A stretch of DNA of 64,000 nucleotides. It comes from Sinomicrobium oceani. Its GTDB lineage: Bacteria > Bacteroidota > Bacteroidia > Flavobacteriales > Flavobacteriaceae. Below are positions 17,903 through 26,957 of the stretch, in pieces. The first letter of the stretch is position 1, and each line of letters begins with the position of its first letter. The position numbers and the translations under genes are program-made. The stretch spans positions 158,557-222,556 of the forward strand of contig NZ_FPJE01000007.1 of NCBI RefSeq assembly GCF_900119185.1, read 5' to 3'. The notes under the pieces are model-generated. The model worked only from the letters and a program-made list of their open reading frames with translations. It was not told the origin of the DNA and did not search any database.

Positions 17903-19690
17903 TTATAAAACCGGGACTCGGATGACCACCCGGGTACCCGGGTATTCCTGTTCCGGGTGAGCGGGACTGATCTCTACTGTGATATCCCGTTTATGTTCAC
18001 TGTTGAATTCCCTGATGCGCCCTTTCTGTATATCCATTCCCATAGACCGGTGCATGGCATTTGCTTTCCCTTTTTCCTGCGGGAAAAATCCGCTTCCGTT
18101 ATCCTCGATCTCCACACACATGGTCTTCTCGTCCGCAGCGCGAAATGTCACCTTTATATGGCCTCCGGGTACATCCTGGATGCCATGTATGACCGCATTT
18201 TCCACAAAAGGCTGTACCAGCATCACCGGAATACGGATCGTTTCGGCTTCCGTTTCGTAATCGGAAGACACCGCATAGGTAAAACTATTGTCGTAATGCA
18301 GTTGCTGAAGATAGAGAAAATTACGGAGCATTTCCATCTCTTCTTCCAGTGCGATGGTATCCCTGTCGGAGCTTTCCAGTACAAAACGTATCAGTTTCCC
18401 AAAACTCCCGAGATAAGAAGCAGAAGTTTCCGCATCCTTCATATAGATAAAATTCTGTACGGTCTGCAAGGCGTTAAAAATAAAATGGGGGTTGAGCTGG
18501 GCGAGAAGAAAACGCTGCCGCAGTTTTGATTTTTCCAGGGCCTGCCGGGTCCGGTTCTGTGTATTCCATACATAGACCAACACCCCGAACAGTACTAAAA
18601 GCGTGAGTGAAACGATGGTTAAGATCCGCTGTCTGCCTATAAGCTTATCCTGTAGCTGCCCTTCGGCCTGGAGATATTCTATCTTTGCCTGTTTTTGTTC
18701 GGATTCGTATTTTTCCGTAAGCTCGGCCACTTTGCCTTTATAGTCCAGGGCCTGGAGCGAATCCCGGAGGACGTCTCTTGCTTCGGCATATTCCAGTGCA
18801 GCAGCATAATTTTTTTGCCTTTTGGCTACACTTTTAAGGTTTTGCAAGACCAGGGCCCTGTCTTCTCCGGTAGCCTGTTGGAGCGCTTTTTTATAATACG
18901 TTCCGGCAGGAGTGTATCGCCCCGACATTTCGTAGGCCCGCCCCAGGTTGTTGTAGGCAGCTACCGTGTTTCCCACCTGCAGGCTGTCCTTGATATCCAG
19001 GGCCAGTTCTCCGGCAGAAATTGCCTGCGCCCAATCTTCCCTGTCCGAATAGATCTTGCTGAGATTGGTGTAGAGCACGGAAAGGACATAATCCTGTCCC
19101 AATTTCTCCGCAAGCGGAATAGCGCTTAAGGCCATTTCTTCGCTGGCCACGGGCTCATCGTTATCCAGGTACATCGCCGCCAGGTTTCCCATAACATGTA
19201 ACCTCAGCACACTTTCATCGTCGAGTATTTTCAGGGCATTCTCCAGATATTCCCGGCCGTTGTCAAAATCCTTTAATGCCCCGTAAAGGGCGCCCAGGTT
19301 TACATAAGCCTTGGCAACATCGGATGTGTTTCTGTGCTCATCGAGATATTTCAATCCCTCATGATAGTGCTCCAGGGCTTTGTCGTAGGCCTTACGAATC
19401 TGCCATACCGACCCCAGGCCGTTATAAAAACGTCCGATGTATGCCGAATCTCCGAGCTCACGGGCCAGGGAAAGGCCTTTTGTATATTGCCGTGCTGCGG
19501 AATCCGGCACGCTTTGTCTCATATAAGCTGCCCCTGAGCGAAAAAGACTGTCCAGTATGCCCGTACCTGCTTTTTGTTGCTGTGGAAAAAACATACCCGA
19601 CGCCGGTACCCCGGGGGCTACGAAAATAATTATGAGCAGAAAAATCGTGCACCTGAGTCCCGGATAAAAAGTATATCGTCGTGTTTTCAT
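17903..19690 (-). CDS. TPR sensor histidine kinase, LytS-like
   Basis: About 595 residues from the ATG at 19690. It has a signal peptide, a periplasmic series of about six TPR units (about 40-325), a coiled-coil, one membrane helix (about 360-380), then a His_kinase domain with the phospho-His in LNPHFIFNAL and an ATPase domain with PFVENAVIHG and DNGSGF. It senses through the TPR region and signals to the LytTR regulator encoded next to it. Many such pairs occur in Bacteroidota; the stimulus is unknown. Confidence 0.93.
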   Translation of the reverse strand: MKTRRYTFYPGLRCTIFLLIIIFVAPGVPASGMFFPQQQKAGTGILDSLFRSGAAYMRQSVPDSAARQYTKGLSLARELGDSAYIGRFYNGLGSVWQIRKAYDKALEHYHEGLKYLDEHRNTSDVAKAYVNLGALYGALKDFDNGREYLENALKILDDESVLRLHVMGNLAAMYLDNDEPVASEEMALSAIPLAEKLGQDYVLSVLYTNLSKIYSDREDWAQAISAGELALDIKDSLQVGNTVAAYNNLGRAYEMSGRYTPAGTYYKKALQQATGEDRALVLQNLKSVAKRQKNYAAALEYAEARDVLRDSLQALDYKGKVAELTEKYESEQKQAKIEYLQAEGQLQDKLIGRQRILTIVSLTLLVLFGVLVYVWNTQNRTRQALEKSKLRQRFLLAQLNPHFIFNALQTVQNFIYMKDAETSASYLGSFGKLIRFVLESSDRDTIALEEEMEMLRNFLYLQQLHYDNSFTYAVSSDYETEAETIRIPVMLVQPFVENAVIHGIQDVPGGHIKVTFRAADEKTMCVEIEDNGSGFFPQEKGKANAMHRSMGMDIQKGRIREFNSEHKRDITVEISPAHPEQEYPGTRVVIRVPVL

Positions 19691-19836
19691 GATATAAGTA
19701 AACTGCCTCGGCGCAAGCACACGAGGCATTCATACAAAACTGAATTTTAATTTCCAGACAAGCCTCGGGGCATTAAACCCTTTGACGGTGCCAATAATAA
19801 AAGATGATTAGGGGACAGCAACTGCGGTTCCGGTGC

Positions 19837-20367
19837 TTACAGGGTTATTTCCGTGCTATCGTACCTATCCGGCAGCTCTTCCTCACTTTTCCGAAGCACG
19901 AAAAAGAACACGGTTTCTCCAAGGTTTTTTACCGGTTCATACAGCAGGGACGTTCTCTTTTTTTGTGCATCCACAAAACTCATCACATTATCCGTCGCTT
20001 CAAAAAACACCAGCAACGCCCCGAGTATCACAGCAACTTTCAATCCGCCGAAAAGCCCGCCAAGCATCCTGTTCAGGAGGCCGAGCGCCGCAAAATCGGC
20101 CATTTTTGTCAGCATTTTCCCTGCGAGGGAAACCAGGATGATAACCACACAGAAAACCAATATAAAAGCTATGAGGTTCACATAACGGGGTTCCCAGTCG
20201 ACATGTTTTTCCATATACGACCCTACTTCATAAGAAAAATGCATGGCACAATATATGCCGAGTACCAGGGCCACCAGAGAGGCTACTTCCACAAACAGCC
20301 CTTTGTAAAGCCCCCGGAAGATCCCAAATACGATGAGTACGCCTATGGCTATGTCTAAATAATTCAT
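19837..20367 (-). CDS. CvpA family membrane protein
   Basis: About 176 residues with four membrane helices and the CvpA start MNYLDIAIGVLIVFGIFRGL. CvpA proteins are inner-membrane proteins linked to colicin V production in E. coli and to envelope stability elsewhere. The start at 20367 is preferred to 20391 because a promoter -7 element (TATATTTG on the minus strand, 20396-20389) overlaps the upstream ATG. Confidence 0.85.
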   Translation of the reverse strand: MNYLDIAIGVLIVFGIFRGLYKGLFVEVASLVALVLGIYCAMHFSYEVGSYMEKHVDWEPRYVNLIAFILVFCVVIILVSLAGKMLTKMADFAALGLLNRMLGGLFGGLKVAVILGALLVFFEATDNVMSFVDAQKKRTSLLYEPVKNLGETVFFFVLRKSEEELPDRYDSTEITL

Positions 20368-20388
20368 TATTCCTTTTAATAATGTTTT

Positions 20389-20396
20389 CAAATATA
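20389..20396 (-). promoter_or_regulatory. -7 promoter element of the cvpA-like gene
   Basis: TATATTTG on the minus strand matches TAnnTTTG and lies 22 bp before the preferred start at 20367. No strong -33 element is seen. Confidence 0.4.
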
Positions 20397-20467
20397 TGCA
20401 AATAATTAGTTGGGCCGGGCCATCACGGTGTTAAGACCTTAAAAGGGGGTATTGATTTGTCTCGCCC

Positions 20468-20500
20468 TTTGTCGGGAACCGACGAATCTTTGTAACTTTA
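20468..20500 (+). promoter_or_regulatory. putative promoter of the 118-residue gene
   Basis: TTTG (20468-20471), a 21-bp spacer and TAACTTTA (20493-20500) approximate the Bacteroidota TTTG / TAnnTTTG promoter. The ATG follows 20 bp later. The last base of the -7 element differs from consensus. Confidence 0.4.
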
Positions 20501-20520
20501 CCCCGCATATAACAGAAAAA

Positions 20521-20877
20521 ATGTCCAGAGACGAAAAACTAAAAGAAAGATGGGAGGTCCTGATACAGCGATTATCAGGGCGGTTTGCAGACGGGGACAC
20601 CCTCGATCTCGATGCGATTATATATCTTATCGGTGTGCAGGAACTCGGGCAATTGGACAGAAAGTTCAAAAAAGACGACAAGATAAACCTCATGCACATT
20701 GCGATATGCCGTTTGCTGGAGCCTTACGGATATTACGAATTTGATTATGTAGACCAGGAAGGATGGCCTCATTATACAACGAAGGAACAGTTACCTTTTT
20801 TGAAATCCGGCGAACAATCGGTACTGATGAAGGAAGCCATTGTACAGTATTTTATCGAGAAAGAATTTATAGAATAA
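20521..20877 (+). CDS. conserved hypothetical protein (118 aa)
   Basis: A small soluble protein beginning MSRDEKLKERWEVLIQ, with an acidic, helix-rich body and the motif EPYGYYEFDYVDQEGWPHY. No signal peptide, membrane helix or known catalytic motif. It is divergent from the CvpA gene and just upstream of pheS, a position where similar genes are seen in Flavobacteriaceae. The longer frame from 20452 overlaps the promoter and is not preferred. The function is unknown. Confidence 0.75.
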   Translation: MSRDEKLKERWEVLIQRLSGRFADGDTLDLDAIIYLIGVQELGQLDRKFKKDDKINLMHIAICRLLEPYGYYEFDYVDQEGWPHYTTKEQLPFLKSGEQSVLMKEAIVQYFIEKEFIE

Positions 20878-20888
20878 GCAAAAAAAAG

Positions 20889-20896
20889 TAAATTTG
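20889..20896 (+). promoter_or_regulatory. -7 promoter element before pheS
   Basis: TAAATTTG matches TAnnTTTG exactly and lies 12 bp after the stop codon of the upstream gene. It would give pheS a leader of about 140 nt, which contains the hairpin at 20951-20982. Confidence 0.4.
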
Positions 20897-20950
20897 CCTC
20901 TCTGTTAAGACCGGTGGCAGATTTTCCGTATTGGGGTTAACGTTACTACC

Positions 20951-20982
20951 TAAGTGGCAGGGAAGTCTTACTTCCGCACTTA
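20951..20982 (+). promoter_or_regulatory. hairpin in the pheS leader
   Basis: TAAGTG ... CACTTA form the outer stem and GGAAGT ... ACTTCC the inner stem around a 3-nt loop, with a small internal bulge. No U-tract follows, so it is not a simple terminator. It may be a leader structure or protein-binding site; no known riboswitch or T-box was recognised. Confidence 0.35.
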
Positions 20983-21041
20983 CGGGAACGGATACGTCCC
21001 CGGGATCACGAAAATTTCCCTCATCCAAAAAAATTGCTTCG

Positions 21042-22061
21042 ATGATAGATCATATTAAGGAACACATAGCCCGGGTAGAACAATTCAGTTCGTCCGACAT
21101 CAATGAAATAGAAGCTTTCCGGATAGCATATCTCGGAAAGAAAGGGGTACTCAATGATTTTTTTGCAGCCTTCAAAAGTGTTCCGAATGAAGATAAAAAA
21201 GAATTCGGGCAGGTCGTCAACCAGCTCAAGAATGCCGCACAGGACAAAGTCAATGCTTTAAAAGAAGCTATCGAAAGCAAAGCCGGCACCAAAAATGCCT
21301 ATGGAGACCTGACCAGGCCTGCAGAACCTCTGGCCCTGGGTGCACGGCATCCTATATCTATTGTAAAGAACCAGATCATAGACATTTTTTCCCGTATAGG
21401 ATTTAACGTATCGGAAGGACCTGAAATAGAGGACGACTGGCATAACTTTACGGCGCTGAACCTCCCGGAGTATCACCCGGCACGGGATATGCAGGATACT
21501 TTTTTCATCCAGACCGACCCGGATATCCTGTTGCGCACGCACACGTCTTCGGTACAGGTACGCTATATGGAGTCTCACAAACCGCCGATAAGGACCATCT
21601 CCCCCGGAAGAGTGTACAGAAACGAAGCGATATCCGCCCGTTCGCACTGCTTTTTTCACCAGGTAGAAGGTTTGTATATAGACAAAGGGGTTTCGTTTGC
21701 CGACCTGAAACAGACCCTGCAGTACTTTACCACGGAAATGTTCGGAAAATCCAGGATAAGGCTCCGTCCTTCCTATTTCCCGTTCACCGAACCCAGTGCG
21801 GAAGTAGACGTGTATTGGGGACTGGAAACCGAAACGGATTACAAAATGACCAAAGGCACGGGATGGCTGGAAATCATGGGCTGCGGAATGGTAGACCCCA
21901 ACGTACTCCAAAACTGCGGAATAGACCCCAAGGAATATTCCGGTTTTGCATTTGGTATGGGTATTGACCGCATCGCGCTTTTGTTGCACCAGATCCCGGA
22001 TATCCGTATGCTCAGTGAGAATGACGTCCGTTTTTTAAGTCAGTTCAAATCCGCTTTATAA
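21042..22061 (+). CDS. pheS: phenylalanine-tRNA ligase, alpha subunit
   Basis: 339 residues from the ATG at 21042. It charges tRNA-Phe together with PheT, which is not in the window. A coiled-coil N-terminus is followed by the class II catalytic core: HPARDMQDTFF (motif 1 region), RTHTSSVQVRYM, motif 2 SPGRVYRNEAISARSH, and motif 3 FAFGMGIDRIALL. The open frame continues 37 residues upstream to 20931, but that part has no family similarity and includes the leader hairpin. Confidence 0.97.
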   Translation: MIDHIKEHIARVEQFSSSDINEIEAFRIAYLGKKGVLNDFFAAFKSVPNEDKKEFGQVVNQLKNAAQDKVNALKEAIESKAGTKNAYGDLTRPAEPLALGARHPISIVKNQIIDIFSRIGFNVSEGPEIEDDWHNFTALNLPEYHPARDMQDTFFIQTDPDILLRTHTSSVQVRYMESHKPPIRTISPGRVYRNEAISARSHCFFHQVEGLYIDKGVSFADLKQTLQYFTTEMFGKSRIRLRPSYFPFTEPSAEVDVYWGLETETDYKMTKGTGWLEIMGCGMVDPNVLQNCGIDPKEYSGFAFGMGIDRIALLLHQIPDIRMLSENDVRFLSQFKSAL

Positions 22062-22096
22062 TCGGGGGAAATACTGTCATATAATGTTCAGGATAT

Positions 22097-22492
22097 ATGA
22101 GGAAAGATATTGAAATTCCCGTTGTTAAAGACGTGTATATAGCTATGGTACGCGAATGGAACGAAGAATTCCTTTCGCAGGACTGGAATGCTTATATCAT
22201 CAATAACCGCAAAACCCCTATCGAGATGGTCATGGTCGTATCCAAAGGCTTTGACAATGCGATCAGGACCTCCGTCATGCGGCATGGTATCGGGGTCGTA
22301 GGGGCACGGGATTACGCCAAAGTAGAGCTCGTTCAGGAGGATGTCCTGAAGCTTCACAACGAATTTTCAGTGACCTTCTTTGCCGAAGGCAAGCTGTACG
22401 ACAAAAAGTACTGCTTTCCGAAATACAGTATCAAAGAAGATGCCCTCCGGGATATTCCGGTGATGGAAGCCCGGGGTATCCTTGCCGAATAA
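22097..22492 (+). CDS. conserved hypothetical protein (131 aa)
   Basis: A small soluble alpha/beta protein starting MRKDIEIPVVKDVYIAMV. No signal peptide, membrane helix or catalytic motif is visible. It follows pheS by 35 bp and is probably co-transcribed. I do not recognise a family with a known role. Confidence 0.75.
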   Translation: MRKDIEIPVVKDVYIAMVREWNEEFLSQDWNAYIINNRKTPIEMVMVVSKGFDNAIRTSVMRHGIGVVGARDYAKVELVQEDVLKLHNEFSVTFFAEGKLYDKKYCFPKYSIKEDALRDIPVMEARGILAE

Positions 22493-22678
22493 CCCGCAAT
22501 ATCAATATCCCGCATTTTACGGTAAAACAACAGTTATCGCTGTAAACCGGCAGCGTTACCTATAGTTGCCGCTCCTTTTTTAATCAGCTGTTATCTAACC
22601 CCTTTACGCAACAAGGCATCTGTGTTGTTTTTCTGTTACGGAAAACTACAGTGCTATGATATGATATAAACTATAATT

Positions 22679-23857
22679 ATGAACAAAAGATTGCTTTCCC
22701 TGGCTATCGGGGGTTTTGGTATCGGAATGACGGAATTTGTGATGATGGGTATTTTACCCGACATCGCCTCTTCACTGGACATCAGCATTCCCAAAGCGGG
22801 TCATTTTATATCTTCTTATGCCCTCGGCGTTGTGGTGGGAGCACCATTGATGATCGCGATTGCAGGAAAATATCCTCCGAAAAAGGTACTGATGGCCTTA
22901 ATGCTTTTTTTTACGATAGGCAACGGACTTTCGGCATTTGCCGGAGATTATTACACGCTTATGGCTACGCGGTTTTTGTCCGGTTTACCTCACGGCGCAT
23001 TTTTCGGGGTCGGGGCCGTAGTTGCGGGGCGCCTTGCCGGGAAAGGGCGGGAAGCCCGGGCCGTTTCCATGATGTTTGCCGGGCTTACGATAGCCAATAT
23101 CATAGGGGTTCCGCTCGGCACGTATATCGGGCATCATATCAACTGGAGGTACACTTTTGTCATCGTCACCGGGATCGGCGTTACTACGGTTACCGCCCTG
23201 CATTTCTGGCTGCCTTTCCTGTCGGCCGCCGGGTCTTCCGGTTTTCTCAACGAATTAAAGCTGTTTAAGCGACTGAAACCCTGGCTTATCGTATGGCTTA
23301 CCACTATAGGTACCGGGGGGTTCTTTGCCTGGTACAGCTATATTGCCCCGTTACTGACCGAGGTCAGCGGGTTTAACAGCAATTCCATTACCTACCTGCT
23401 CGTTATCGCAGGGGTGGGGATGACGCTCGGAAATATTGCCGGAGGACGCCTGGCAGACCGTTTTTCTCCGGCCTATGCCACCTCCGGGTTACTGCTCATC
23501 ATGTCGCTCGCCCTGATGACACTGACTTTCGTAGCGCCCTATAAGGTTCCTGCAGCACTGATGACCTTTACCATAGGTGCACTGGCCTTCTCCATAGCAT
23601 CACCTATTCAAATGATGATGATCCGGGCGGCAAAGGGGTCGGAAATGCTGGCTTCCTCGATAACACAGGGAGCTTTTAACATGGGGAATGCCATAGGGGC
23701 ATATCTCGGGGGGCTTCCTTTAGAGCAGGGGTATAGCTATACATCGTCGGACTGGGTAGGATCCGGGCTGGCCGCATGCGGTTTTATCATTGCGCTTGTC
23801 ATCCTCGTACTGGACCGTAAAAATGCGCGACGGCACAACGTTGAGGCTACCGTATAA
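22679..23857 (+). CDS. MFS transporter, DHA1/AraJ type
   Basis: The 392-residue protein has 12 membrane helices and the drug:H+ antiporter signature of the AraJ/YdhP group, with GIGMTEFVMMGILPDIA in helix 1 and ATRFLSGLPHGAFFGVGAVVAG in helix 4-5. It probably exports small molecules such as drugs, sugars or amino acids; the substrate cannot be told. It stands alone and converges on the EnvC-like gene. Confidence 0.9.
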   Translation: MNKRLLSLAIGGFGIGMTEFVMMGILPDIASSLDISIPKAGHFISSYALGVVVGAPLMIAIAGKYPPKKVLMALMLFFTIGNGLSAFAGDYYTLMATRFLSGLPHGAFFGVGAVVAGRLAGKGREARAVSMMFAGLTIANIIGVPLGTYIGHHINWRYTFVIVTGIGVTTVTALHFWLPFLSAAGSSGFLNELKLFKRLKPWLIVWLTTIGTGGFFAWYSYIAPLLTEVSGFNSNSITYLLVIAGVGMTLGNIAGGRLADRFSPAYATSGLLLIMSLALMTLTFVAPYKVPAALMTFTIGALAFSIASPIQMMMIRAAKGSEMLASSITQGAFNMGNAIGAYLGGLPLEQGYSYTSSDWVGSGLAACGFIIALVILVLDRKNARRHNVEATV

Positions 23858-23889
23858 AATGTTTGTCTTGCCCGTACAAAAACTACGGA

Positions 23890-25104
23890 TCACATCCGAT
23901 AGATCCAGTCTTCCGGGTTTAAACGGTTGGTATCGCGGTACAGGAAGAACTTGAGTTCGGTTTTACCGCTGGACGGACTGGTAAAGATCTCCCCAAGTGG
24001 TGTTTTGGCGGTAACCTTCTGTCCTTTTTTTACGTAGATCCTTCCCAGGTTATAGTACGTGGTAATATAGTTACCGTGTCGCAACTGTACCGCCTTATTG
24101 GCTCCCGGAACTGCAATGATGGCAGAGACTTCCCCGTCAAAGACCGCACGGGCCTTTTCGCCCTCCTGAGTGGCGATAAGCACCCCGTTATTGAAATTCT
24201 TAACGGCAGGATAAACCGGGTCCGAATATTCGCCGTAGCCTTTGCTTTTCACCCCTTTTTCCACGGGCCATATCAGCTTGCCTTTGTTGGCTGCAAAATT
24301 ATTCGCAATCACCTTGGCTTCCGGGGTCAGGGCAAACGTAGCATTATTGGTACTTTTCCCGGCCTTTTTGTTGGACTCCACAATAGCTTCCCGTATCAGT
24401 TTTTCGATCTGCCGGTCTATGGCCTGTGTTTCCTTTCGTTTCTGCGTGATCTGCGAATTGTACTGCGACTCCTTTTTGCGGATACTGGCTATGAGGGACT
24501 GTTGCTCCCGTCTTTCCTTCTCCAGGGCGGCCTGCTCTTTTTTATTCTCGGAAATCAACGTTTCCTTTTCCTTGCGCTGCACGATCAGCTCCTTATTCAG
24601 GTTTTGAAGCTCCAGGGTTTTTGCTTCTATAGACTCTCCCTGTTGCTTTCTGTAATCGGCATACTGCTTCATATACTGCAACCTTTTATAGGCCTGGAAA
24701 AAGTTTTCGGATGAAAGCAGAAACATCACCCGGTTTTGCCGGGAACGACTTTTGTAGGTCTGCCGTATGGTCTCGGCATAATCTTCTTTAAGATCTTCGA
24801 GTTCCTTACGCAGATCGCCAATCTTTTTCATGTTGTTGTTCACCTGGCGATTGAGCAGATTCGCCTGGCGGTTAGTTACCTGTATAAGTTCCTGCCTTAC
24901 CCTGATCTTCTGGTTGAGGTCTTCTACTTCGGTAACCACATTCTGCCGTTCCTTTTGCTGGGTGGACAGCAGGCTGTTGATCTGTTTTATTTCCTGTTGT
25001 AACCGCGCACGCCTGGCTTCCAGTTCTTTCTGTTCCCTGGTTTGGGCGTGTGCCGTACCAAGGGTAAGAAAAATGATCAGCAGTAAAAAAATACGTTCTT
25101 TCAT
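23890..25104 (-). CDS. EnvC-like murein hydrolase activator (LytM domain)
   Basis: About 404 residues. A signal peptide ends at AHAQ, then a long coiled-coil (about 20-245) and a C-terminal LytM/M23-fold domain (about 280-400). The metal-binding residues of active M23 enzymes are missing: the H-x-x-x-D position reads FNNGVLIAT, the H-x-H position reads TYYNLG, so it should not cut peptidoglycan itself. This is the pattern of EnvC, which activates amidases during cell division. The ATG at 25104 gives a normal signal peptide; the one at 25128 adds eight residues. Confidence 0.9.
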   Translation of the reverse strand: MKERIFLLLIIFLTLGTAHAQTREQKELEARRARLQQEIKQINSLLSTQQKERQNVVTEVEDLNQKIRVRQELIQVTNRQANLLNRQVNNNMKKIGDLRKELEDLKEDYAETIRQTYKSRSRQNRVMFLLSSENFFQAYKRLQYMKQYADYRKQQGESIEAKTLELQNLNKELIVQRKEKETLISENKKEQAALEKERREQQSLIASIRKKESQYNSQITQKRKETQAIDRQIEKLIREAIVESNKKAGKSTNNATFALTPEAKVIANNFAANKGKLIWPVEKGVKSKGYGEYSDPVYPAVKNFNNGVLIATQEGEKARAVFDGEVSAIIAVPGANKAVQLRHGNYITTYYNLGRIYVKKGQKVTAKTPLGEIFTSPSSGKTELKFFLYRDTNRLNPEDWIYRM

Positions 25105-25134
25105 GATCCGGCCTACTGTTTTGCGCATCGTATG

Positions 25135-25923
25135 CTACCTGGCATCCTCCAGTGTTAATTCTTTATATCCCCTGGGAACGCTGTAAGGGAAACTGAGATC
25201 CCTGTTAAACTCCACGTTCCTGTATCTTATATCTATATTCGTCTCCCGGCTTCCCTCCTGCACCGATATCCCGATCTCATCCGGAAACACCTCTTTATCT
25301 ACCAGCTGGTACGACTTATATTCGATCCGGAGCATCCTGCCTTTTGCCGGGTCGGAAAGCATTTGCCCGGCCATCCTGAAATTAGCGGGTTCCACACGGA
25401 AAAGCACTTTCAGCAAAGCCATGCTTTCCGTCGGTTTCAGTTCGTAACTATTCGCTACGACACGGCTCGTATACGCGCTTCCGTTAAGATCATAAATAGC
25501 TCCCCCGAGCAGCAGGTTCTGTACTTTTTCAAAATCGAGTTCTGTACCGAGTACCGAACTCAGATAAGAAAAATCACCATCAAAATAGGTATTGTCGAGC
25601 TTATTGTAAAAACTCACCCGCTCCGGGGTGATGTACACCTTGGCCATGTTCATGGTTGCCGCCAGCCAGATCGCCTTATCTTTTTCCATCCGGAAACTGA
25701 GATTTACCCCTTGCGACATGTCACCGTTATCATAATCTACCTTCATACGCCCGACAACCGTTTTAAACTCCGGGGCATTCCTGTAGTGTCTTTTAATCAC
25801 CTGTTTTGCGGACAGGCCCGGAGATGCTTCTCCTTCCGCTATCGTCTTTGTACTTTTACACGATTGTAATGCAAAGAACAGCACTACGGGTAACCATCCG
25901 AATATTTTTAGCTTCTGCTTCAT
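25135..25923 (-). CDS. DUF4292 lipoprotein
   Basis: About 262 residues from the ATG at 25923. A lipoprotein signal has the lipobox LQSC (then KSTKT), and the mature protein is beta-rich, like the LolA/LolB/outer-membrane lipoprotein-sorting folds (SFRMEKDKAIWLAATMNMAKVYITP). DUF4292 is widespread in Bacteroidota and found beside the EnvC-like gene, as here (30-bp gap). It is probably an outer-membrane biogenesis factor, by fold only. Confidence 0.85.
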   Translation of the reverse strand: MKQKLKIFGWLPVVLFFALQSCKSTKTIAEGEASPGLSAKQVIKRHYRNAPEFKTVVGRMKVDYDNGDMSQGVNLSFRMEKDKAIWLAATMNMAKVYITPERVSFYNKLDNTYFDGDFSYLSSVLGTELDFEKVQNLLLGGAIYDLNGSAYTSRVVANSYELKPTESMALLKVLFRVEPANFRMAGQMLSDPAKGRMLRIEYKSYQLVDKEVFPDEIGISVQEGSRETNIDIRYRNVEFNRDLSFPYSVPRGYKELTLEDAR

Positions 25924-25962
25924 TTCGCTCTGCTTGTTTCTCCTGTCCATACCAGGTTAGGT

Positions 25963-26907
25963 TCAGTCCTTAATTTTTCCGGCATACTCCCCGGCTTTCC
26001 GGTGATCTCCCATGCCATTATACGCAATAACGAATTCCCGGTAAATATTGTTTTCCAGCGCTTTGTCGTCTATCAGGTAGTCCAGGGCTTCCTGCAGGGA
26101 AGCAATCGCCTCTTTATACCGTTTCATCCGGTTCAGGGCATAACCACGATGGTAGTACAATCCCGGTTGGGAGGGATAAATCTCCAGGGCTTCCGTAGCA
26201 CTTTCGAGCACTTCGGGATGATTGCGTTGCTGACGGGCATTTTCTATATTCCTGTAAATCCCTTCAAGATCTCCGGCACCTTCCGTCGAAGGGTCATTCT
26301 TTTCATCCTCTCCGGTGTTACCGAACGCTGCGGACTCGCCGGGGCTCATTCTGCTCTCTATCCATAGCTTCTGTTGCTCCCGCTCTCCCGAACTGCCCAA
26401 ACGGGCGTCGAGCTCTTCGATGAGCTCAAGAGCCTCTTCGTATCGTCTGCTATCGATATATATCCGAACGAGGTTCTCTTTGTACGTACTGTTGGATTCC
26501 GCCAGTTTCAGGGCCACCGCAATGGCTTTATCCGTTTCTCCGCGCGATTCGTACACTCCGAAAAGGGCATCGAGATACCACAGTTCCGGCTTTTTTTCTA
26601 CCGCCGCAAGTAAACTGGCCTCGGCCTTGTCATACGCCTTAAGTTCCTTGTAGTTGCGACCCAGCTCATAGTCGACCACATCATTGTCCGGTTCCAGTTT
26701 TTTACACTTCAGCAGCTCGTCTACCGCCTTGTCGTAATTCTCTATCCCTTTTTGCTTCAGGGCCTCAAAAAAGTGTTCCTGGAATTCATCGGAATACGAC
26801 TCCGTAGCCATATCGGCATTTTCCACAGGAATAACAGGCTCCTGTGCCAGGCATACCTGCCCGAGAAACCACCCGGAAATAACCACTATGGCACTTTTTG
26901 TTCTCAC
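25963..26907 (-). CDS. secreted TPR protein
   Basis: The 314-residue protein has a signal peptide (ending near VCLAQ) and about six TPR units (KAVDELLKCKKLEPDNDVVDYELGR and later repeats). A short acidic linker (about 190-215) separates two TPR blocks. TPR proteins are scaffolds; it is probably periplasmic. It is co-directional with the DUF4292 gene (12-bp to 40-bp gap). Confidence 0.85.
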   Translation of the reverse strand: MRTKSAIVVISGWFLGQVCLAQEPVIPVENADMATESYSDEFQEHFFEALKQKGIENYDKAVDELLKCKKLEPDNDVVDYELGRNYKELKAYDKAEASLLAAVEKKPELWYLDALFGVYESRGETDKAIAVALKLAESNSTYKENLVRIYIDSRRYEEALELIEELDARLGSSGEREQQKLWIESRMSPGESAAFGNTGEDEKNDPSTEGAGDLEGIYRNIENARQQRNHPEVLESATEALEIYPSQPGLYYHRGYALNRMKRYKEAIASLQEALDYLIDDKALENNIYREFVIAYNGMGDHRKAGEYAGKIKD

Positions 26908-26957
26908 ATCTCAAATTTATGGATTCCCCGGAACTGTACCAGCACTTTGGCACTTAT

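Noticed and set aside
20931..21041. N-terminal extension of pheS
   Set aside because: The 37 extra residues are not family-like and overlap the leader hairpin.
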